A DNA stretch of 17,852 bases, taken from NCBI GenBank assembly GCA_964344165.1, contig CAYFMH010000030.1, forward strand, positions 1 to 17,852. The letters run 5' to 3'. The translations under genes and the position numbers were made by a program. This stretch comes from CAYFMH01 sp964344165 (lineage in GTDB: Bacteria > Patescibacteriota > Gracilibacteria > UBA4473). Positions 12,969 to 17,852 of the stretch are shown here, in pieces (positions within the stretch are counted from its first letter, which is position 1; every line of letters begins with the position of its first letter). The notes under the pieces are model-generated. The model ran no database searches, was not told the origin of the DNA, and saw only the letters and a program-made list of their open reading frames with translations.

Positions 12969-13093
12969 GGTCAGCCTCCTTTCTTTTCAGATGGGGGTGA
13001 AGGGTAGGACGTCAAAGAACCTCAGGAAATCCTCGCGCAGTGGAGGATCGCACGAGAGACTCTGCCATCCTCACGAAACGCGGGTTTGATTTT

Positions 13094-13136
13094 TCTATAA
13101 AAAAATATTGACAATTTGTCAATGCTTTTTTATGAT
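13094..13136. promoter_or_regulatory. Back-to-back promoters with -35 boxes on one palindrome (dnaN and lipoprotein)
   Basis: The perfect odd palindrome ATTGACAA-T-TTGTCAAT (13107-13123) contains TTGACA on both strands. Plus: TTGACA (13108-13113), 17 bp, TATGAT (13131-13136), toward dnaN. Minus: TTGACA (13122-13117), 17 bp, TATAGA (13099-13094), toward the lipoprotein gene. Both spacings are ideal, so the two polymerases would compete for overlapping DNA. Confidence 0.7.
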
Positions 13137-13173
13137 ACACCACACAGGGATAAAAAAATCTATTAAAATTGTT

Positions 13174-13200
13174 TTGACTTCCAAGATTTTCGTGTAAAAT
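13174..13200 (+). promoter_or_regulatory. Second, start-proximal promoter-like boxes of dnaN
   Basis: TTGACT (13174-13179) and TAAAAT (13195-13200) with a short 15-bp spacer; the -10-like box ends 11 bp before the dnaN ATG. If used, the transcript would be nearly leaderless. The TAAAATCCA context recurs before the PAP2-kinase start (4027-4035). Confidence 0.4.
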
Positions 13201-13211
13201 CCAACCAGATC

Positions 13212-14315
13212 ATGAAAGTAGTTATTCCTCAGGAATCGCTTTTGGAAAGCTTAAAAATTGTCTCCCGGGCTGTTTCGGGGCAGAATACTTTGGCCGTGCT
13301 TGGTAATATTTTGCTTCGAGCCGAAGGCAAAAAACTTTATTTTTCAGCGACCAATCTCGAGATCTCGATCTCCACTTCAGCAGAAGCAGATGTAAAAAAT
13401 GAAGGGGCGATCACGGTTCCAGCAAAAATTCTAACTGCGTACACGTCTCTCCTCAATAAAAAAGAAGACGTGGTTTTCAGCGTTGTCGATGGAACCACGC
13501 TTGAAGTCCAATCCGAAAGCTCAAAAACTAAGATCAAAGGAATTGCACCAGATGAATTTCCTCAGATTGCTGAAGTCAAAGGCGGCGTCAAGCTGGATGT
13601 CTCCAGCGAAGATTTTCGAGAAATGGTGCATGAGGTTGCTTTTGCCGCCCAAGAAAATGCCTCTCGGCCGATTCTTTCTGGAGTTTTCTTTTCTGCGAAG
13701 AAAAATGAACTCAAGGTGGCCGCTACAGACTCATACCGGCTTAGTGAAAAAATATTGAAACTAAAAACTCCAGTTGATGAGGTGACTTGTGTGATTCCGG
13801 TGCGAGCGGTCTTTGAGGGAGATCGATTGGCTTCTCTGTCTAAGGGTGTTTCCATCACCGTAGCGGAAAACCAAGTAAAAATTTCCGTCGATGGGACAGA
13901 GCTAATCTCTCGACTGATTGAGGGACAATTTCCTGATTATGTCCAAATTATCCCAAAATCTCATGTGACGACGGTCGAGGTGGATCGAGAAGATCTCTCG
14001 ATGGCGGTGCGACGAGTGTCAATCTTTGCCAAAGAAAACAATCAGCATATGAAATGGGAAGTCCTGACCGACAACACGCTCGTTGTTTCTACGGACACCA
14101 CTCAGATTGGAGAAGGGAAGACGACTGTCCCAGTAAAATTGACAGGGGATGCCAATGCGATCGCCCTCAATGCTGATTATGTTCTCGACATTTTAGGGGC
14201 CCTTGGCGGAGAGAAAAAAATTAAAATTGAGCTCGAAGGAAAAATGACGCCAGCGGTCATCAAAAAAGAAAAAGCCACGGACTTCATCCATCTTGTCATG
14301 CCGCTTAAAATGTAG
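13212..14315 (+). CDS. dnaN: DNA polymerase III sliding clamp (beta subunit)
   Basis: The 367-residue beta clamp, a dimeric ring that tethers DNA polymerase III to DNA; the length is standard. The N-terminus MKVVIPQESLLESLKIVSRAVSGQNTL matches the clamp domain I start, followed by LAVLGNILLRAEGKKLYFSATNLEI. Domain II has FAAQENASRPILSGVFF and AATDSYRLSEKIL (family A-T-D-x-H/Y-R-L), and the C-terminus ends in HLVMPLKM, the usual last strand that forms the partner-binding pocket. The ATG at 13212 has no Shine-Dalgarno; promoter-like boxes lie close upstream. It is not next to dnaA or recF here but is followed by mfd after a strong terminator, so it is transcribed alone. The divergent neighbour is a lipoprotein gene sharing its promoter region. 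Confidence 0.97.
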   Translation: MKVVIPQESLLESLKIVSRAVSGQNTLAVLGNILLRAEGKKLYFSATNLEISISTSAEADVKNEGAITVPAKILTAYTSLLNKKEDVVFSVVDGTTLEVQSESSKTKIKGIAPDEFPQIAEVKGGVKLDVSSEDFREMVHEVAFAAQENASRPILSGVFFSAKKNELKVAATDSYRLSEKILKLKTPVDEVTCVIPVRAVFEGDRLASLSKGVSITVAENQVKISVDGTELISRLIEGQFPDYVQIIPKSHVTTVEVDREDLSMAVRRVSIFAKENNQHMKWEVLTDNTLVVSTDTTQIGEGKTTVPVKLTGDANAIALNADYVLDILGALGGEKKIKIELEGKMTPAVIKKEKATDFIHLVMPLKM

Positions 14316-14316
14316 G

Positions 14317-14361
14317 AATTCCCGTTTGACTCCCTCCCCCTATGGTCAAACGGGAATTTTT
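14317..14361 (+). terminator. Rho-independent terminator of dnaN
   Basis: AATTCCCGTTTGAC (14317-14330) pairs perfectly with GTCAAACGGGAATT (14345-14358), a 14-bp stem with a 14-base loop, ending in T5 (14357-14361). It begins right after the dnaN stop codon. The reverse strand lacks an equally good T-run beyond AATTCC. Confidence 0.9.
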
Positions 14362-14491
14362 GCATTCTAAGCCTCTCGCTTGGGATCGAATATTCAAAAT
14401 TAAAGTTTTAGTTTTGAATAGAGTGCTTTTTAATATGAACTTTAGGGGGTTCAAGTTTTTTGAAAGCCGGAAGTTATCTGATTAAAAACGA

Positions 14492-17400
14492 ATGTTTCAG
14501 CTACCTTTTTCTCTTGACCTAAAAGGGCCCGTCCAAACGCTCGAAAAAGAGGCCGCCCTGACCTTGGTAAATGTCGGGAATGCCGCCGCCAAGTCTTTTT
14601 TGATTTCTAAAATTCTGAAAACAACAGATTTTAAAAATGTGTTTTGGGCGTCTTCCGACGAAAAGGCTGATGTGATTTTTCCTTCGGCGGAGTTTTTCTT
14701 TGATGGGAAAATTCATTTGATCGGAGCCGAACCGACATTGCGAGATTTTTATCATTTTCTTGAAAAAATTAATACGACGGATGAAAGTCTTTTTCTCTTT
14801 GAAGATTTGGCCCATGTTCTGGCCCAAAGTTTTCCGTCAAAAAAGGATATCGAAGGAGAAAAAATAGCGCTCAAAACCAGGGAAAAAATAAAGATTTTTG
14901 AACTTTTTTCAGAATTAGAAAGCAAAGGATATGTTTCTGCAGAAGATGAAATATTGAGCCCTGGAGAATTCCTCAGAAAAGGAGAAAATCTTTTCGTTTT
15001 TCCAATCAATGCTGAACACTGCGCGAGAGTGGAACTTTTTGGAGATGAAATTGAGAATATCGAAATATTTCCCCAAACGGGCGAAAAAAAAGTGAAAATT
15101 CAAACATTAAAAACATTGGAAATTTTTCCAGCAAAATTTGATTCGCCATCAGGAAAATTTTCTGATTTTATTTCAAATGGGACGAATCCGCTTTTTATTT
15201 CTGATGATCTGGATGAGGATGTCTGTCCAAACGGCAGCTTCCCAAAGGTCAAATTTACGACATTTCCAAAAGAAAACGAAAAATTTTTTCACCTTAATTT
15301 TTTTTCAGTGCTGCCTTTTTATACCATTCCGGACTTCATCATGGATATCAAGGAGCGATTTCGGAGAGACTTTGATATTGTGGTCGCGACCAAAAAGCTG
15401 GAAGAAATTAAGTCTCTTTTTCAGGAGCACGAGATTATGTTTACCAAAGATCTGGCGGAAACAGCCCCCTCAACTGTAAAAATAATTTCACTTGAATCCG
15501 AAGCCTTTGTCCCGCATTCTTTCCAAAATAATGAGAAAAAGCTTCTCTTTTTGACCGATCGAGAGATTTTTCAGTTTGCTCGGACTTCTCGACAAAAAAA
15601 AGCTGTTTCGGGGATCAACTTTGACCTGATGACCAGCTTGAAGCCAGGTGATTTTGTGATTCATCTTGATCACGGGGTGGCTCGGTTCGATGGGATTGTT
15701 CGGCGGGACCTGGGAGGAGAGTTTGGAACTCGAGAATATTTGAAACTCTGCTATGCCGGAAATGATAAACTCTTCGTCCCGGTAGAATCAGCCGAAAAAA
15801 TTACCAAATTTATCGGAGAAGAAGAGCCGCGGCTCACCAAACTCGGAGCGGCTGATTGGCAGCAATCACAAAAAAAACTCAAAAAAGAAGCGGAACGAAT
15901 TGCCAAAGAACTCCTCAAGCTCTACGCCAATCGAGAATTAGTCAAAGGAAAAAGGTTCGGTGCCGACGATGAAATGCTCAAAGATTTTTGTGAAGCTTTT
16001 CCGTATGAACTCACACCAGGGCAAGCCCAGGTCTGGGAAGAAGTCCGTCAGGATTTAGAACAAAACCGACCGATGGATCGAATGGTTTGTGGAGATGTGG
16101 GTTTTGGAAAAACAGAGATCGCTATGCGAGCGGCATTCAAAGCCTTTCGTGGAGGAGTCCAAGCCGCCATTTTGGCGCCCATTACCATCCTGGCTGAGCA
16201 GCACTATCAGAGCTTCCAAAAAAGAATCACCGGGAAAAAATATGGCATAGAAGTTCGGCTTTTATCTAGGTTTCAATCAGCAGCCGAACAAAGGAAAATC
16301 CTCGAAGAACTGGAACTGGGGATGATCGATGTCGTTATCGGGACGCATCGATTGCTTTCTGAAGATGTAAAATTTAAAAACCTAGGCTTAATTATTATCG
16401 ATGAAGAACAACGATTTGGAGTGCAGCAAAAAGAAACGCTCAAAAAACTTAGAACTTCCGCCAATATTTTGACCATGACAGCGACGCCGATTCCTCGTAC
16501 GCTGCACATGAGTCTCAACCGGCTCAAGGATATTTCTACCATCGCAACCCCGCCCCCGGGGCGTCTTCCAGTGGTGACGGAGGTCCGTAAATATAATCTC
16601 AATTTGATTCGAGAGAGAATTTTAATGGAAAAAGAACGAGGGGGGCAGGTGTATTTTCTTCACAATCAGGTACAGACGATTGAAGCCCAAACCGAACAAT
16701 TTCGGAAGCTGATCCCGGAGGTGAAATTTATCGTCGCCCATGGGCAGCTCTCTCCCGCAGAATTGGAAGATCGGATCAAACGGTTTAAAAATAAAGAAGC
16801 GGATGTACTCGTTGCGTCAACGATTATTGAAAATGGAATTGATCTGCCGAATGCCAATACCTTGCTCGTCAACCGGGCTGAAAAATTTGGGCTCTCGCAG
16901 CTTTATCAACTCCGCGGACGGGTTGGGCGAAGCCGAACCCAGGCGTATGCATTCTTCCTCTATCACGGACAGAAGCTCGAGCTAGAAGCCAAAAAAAGAC
17001 TGCGAGCCATTGTCGAAGCCTCAGAACTCGGATCTGGTTTTCAAATCGCCATGCGAGACTTGGAAATTCGAGGAGCCGGAGAAATCTTGGGGGCTTCACA
17101 ATCCGGAACGATGAAAAATGTAGGGGTGTCGCACTTCATGCGGATGCTCAACCGAACGGTCGAAGAAATGAAATCCGGAGAAATTTCATCCAAAATTGAA
17201 GAAGAAGAGAGCATCACCGTGGAGGTTCCACTTTCTGCCTTCATCCCGGCGAGTTTTATCCCCAATACGGACGAAAAGATCCAGGTGTACAAAGAACTCG
17301 CTTCTGCTGAAAATCCGAAGCATCTGGAAGAAATCAAACGGGATCTGCTGGAGGATTATGGGCATTTACCAAAAGAAGTAGAAAATCTGTGCAAAGTTAT

Positions 17401-17650
17401 TCGGCTTAAAATGCTCCTGCGAGAGGCCAATCTCTCTGGAGTTCGGATTCATCAGTCTTCTCACCGACAGCAAGAAATTGTTTTACGATTGGGACAAAAC
17501 TTTAAGCCAGATCAAATTTTTGGGCTGATTAAAACTTCAACAAAAAAGTGGACTATTACGGCCAATGCACTCAAACTTGCAGTTGAGAAATTACCGGTAA
17601 GCTGGTATGAGGAATTGATTGCGGAGGTAAAGCTTTTACGAAAAAAATAG
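14492..17650 (+). CDS. mfd: Transcription-repair coupling factor Mfd
   Basis: Mfd removes RNA polymerase stalled at DNA damage and recruits UvrA. Domains in order: a shortened, divergent UvrB-like N-terminal module (~1-290); the RNA-polymerase interaction domain (~383-450, LKPGDFVIHLDHGVARFDGI); a RecG-like translocase with Walker A GDVGFGKTE (~534-542), DEEQRFG (637-643), TATPIPRT (663-670) and QLRGRVGRS; and a C-terminal TRCF domain (~930-1030, IPASFIPNTDEKIQVYKELA). At 1052 residues it is about 100 shorter than the E. coli protein, mainly in the N-terminal part. The ATG at 14492 has no Shine-Dalgarno; TTGAAA (14460-14465) and TAAAAA (14483-14488) lie 17 bp apart immediately before it, so initiation may be leaderless or come from further upstream. 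It is separated from dnaN by a terminator. No clear terminator follows the TAG stop. Confidence 0.97.
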   Translation: MFQLPFSLDLKGPVQTLEKEAALTLVNVGNAAAKSFLISKILKTTDFKNVFWASSDEKADVIFPSAEFFFDGKIHLIGAEPTLRDFYHFLEKINTTDESLFLFEDLAHVLAQSFPSKKDIEGEKIALKTREKIKIFELFSELESKGYVSAEDEILSPGEFLRKGENLFVFPINAEHCARVELFGDEIENIEIFPQTGEKKVKIQTLKTLEIFPAKFDSPSGKFSDFISNGTNPLFISDDLDEDVCPNGSFPKVKFTTFPKENEKFFHLNFFSVLPFYTIPDFIMDIKERFRRDFDIVVATKKLEEIKSLFQEHEIMFTKDLAETAPSTVKIISLESEAFVPHSFQNNEKKLLFLTDREIFQFARTSRQKKAVSGINFDLMTSLKPGDFVIHLDHGVARFDGIVRRDLGGEFGTREYLKLCYAGNDKLFVPVESAEKITKFIGEEEPRLTKLGAADWQQSQKKLKKEAERIAKELLKLYANRELVKGKRFGADDEMLKDFCEAFPYELTPGQAQVWEEVRQDLEQNRPMDRMVCGDVGFGKTEIAMRAAFKAFRGGVQAAILAPITILAEQHYQSFQKRITGKKYGIEVRLLSRFQSAAEQRKILEELELGMIDVVIGTHRLLSEDVKFKNLGLIIIDEEQRFGVQQKETLKKLRTSANILTMTATPIPRTLHMSLNRLKDISTIATPPPGRLPVVTEVRKYNLNLIRERILMEKERGGQVYFLHNQVQTIEAQTEQFRKLIPEVKFIVAHGQLSPAELEDRIKRFKNKEADVLVASTIIENGIDLPNANTLLVNRAEKFGLSQLYQLRGRVGRSRTQAYAFFLYHGQKLELEAKKRLRAIVEASELGSGFQIAMRDLEIRGAGEILGASQSGTMKNVGVSHFMRMLNRTVEEMKSGEISSKIEEEESITVEVPLSAFIPASFIPNTDEKIQVYKELASAENPKHLEEIKRDLLEDYGHLPKEVENLCKVIRLKMLLREANLSGVRIHQSSHRQQEIVLRLGQNFKPDQIFGLIKTSTKKWTITANALKLAVEKLPVSWYEELIAEVKLLRKK

Positions 17651-17796
17651 TGATTTGTTTTTAGTTTCTAATATCTGTTTTTTGCTTAAAAACAATAAGA
17701 CAAGAAGAAAAACAATATTGCCAATCTTCAAAAGATTAACATAATGATCGGTGTATTTTTTAATAAATGAAAAAATGAAAAAAACGAAAAAAGATT

Positions 17797-17843
17797 GGTT
17801 TATACTAAACCGCCTTTGAAATTCAGAATAATTGATATAAAAT
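17797..17843 (+). promoter_or_regulatory. Possible promoter with adjacent palindrome at the window end
   Basis: The palindrome GGTTTA-TAC-TAAACC (17797-17811) lies four bases before TTGAAA (17816-17821), with TAAAAT (17838-17843) after 16 bp. It may drive a gene beyond the window. The 200 bp after mfd is otherwise A+T-rich, with no gene visible. Confidence 0.35.
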
Positions 17844-17852
17844 TTGGTTAGT

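Noticed and set aside
12522..13007. 161-codon plus-strand frame opposite the glycine-zipper lipoprotein
   Set aside because: A shadow caused by high G+C; the minus frame has a lipobox, a perfect Shine-Dalgarno, a terminator and a known family.
10832..13007. Integron-like gene cassettes (single genes, same strand, each with hairpins)
   Set aside because: No GTTRRRY core sites or attC-like recombination sites and no integrase seen; the hairpins are better explained as terminators and leader structures.
1..17852. Alternative genetic code with TGA as glycine
   Set aside because: Genes at 38, 10898 and 11613 end in TGA in sensible places, and full-length dnaN, mfd and aspS need no TGA read-through.

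Overview
The window reads as a chromosomal segment of an uncultivated bacterium, most likely from the Candidate Phyla Radiation (Patescibacteria), perhaps Peregrinibacteria-like. This is inferred from gene content and style. There is a secreted protein ending in a two-helix VirB2/TrbC-type pilin domain, a form common in that group. The housekeeping genes (rnhB, tyrS, aspS, dnaN, mfd) are compact and A+T-rich, use CGA/CGG arginine codons, and mostly lack Shine-Dalgarno sequences. TGA is used as a stop and is never needed as a sense codon, which argues against the code-25 lineages (Gracilibacteria, Absconditabacteria). I see no tRNA, rRNA, CRISPR array, integrase or transposase.

Layout. Positions 38-3959 (minus strand) hold tyrS, an unrecognised 134-residue protein and rnhB as a tight cluster, followed by the pilin-like gene. 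Divergent from tyrS, 4040-5248 encodes a PAP2 lipid phosphatase fused to what looks like a CTP-dependent polyprenol/phytol kinase domain, which suggests a self-contained lipid-carrier (poly)phosphate recycling enzyme. aspS (minus, to 7169) carries His31 and Gly83, residues I associate with nondiscriminating AspRS. Positions 7264-8016 form an independent unit: candidate promoter, two long stem-loops, a small membrane-anchored protein made of two almost identical 51-codon repeats, and a strong terminator. On the minus strand, 8049-8403 holds a small basic protein whose frame is broken at an A7 run right after its ATG, yet it sits behind a near-consensus promoter. A phased array of C-tracts (8458-8552) separates it from a purine nucleoside/MTA phosphorylase gene.

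Positions 9538-10728 hold the most interesting regulation: a DAHP synthase gene (first step of the shikimate pathway) preceded by a 13-codon leader peptide, MQNLGFFFTYWMR, that places Phe-Phe-Phe, Tyr and Trp codons in a foldable leader ending in a T8 run. This looks like an attenuator that senses all three aromatic amino acids.

Positions 10832-12968 hold three G+C-richer, single-gene transcription units on the minus strand. Each encodes an exported protein; two are lipoproteins sharing a 17-kDa-surface-antigen-like C-terminal motif. They have stronger Shine-Dalgarno sequences, long leaders and hairpins at their 3' ends, and contrast with the flanking genes, so they may be horizontally acquired. 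The last is divergent from dnaN, and the two share a palindrome that supplies both -35 boxes. dnaN (13212-14315) ends in a 14-bp terminator and is followed by mfd (14492-17650).
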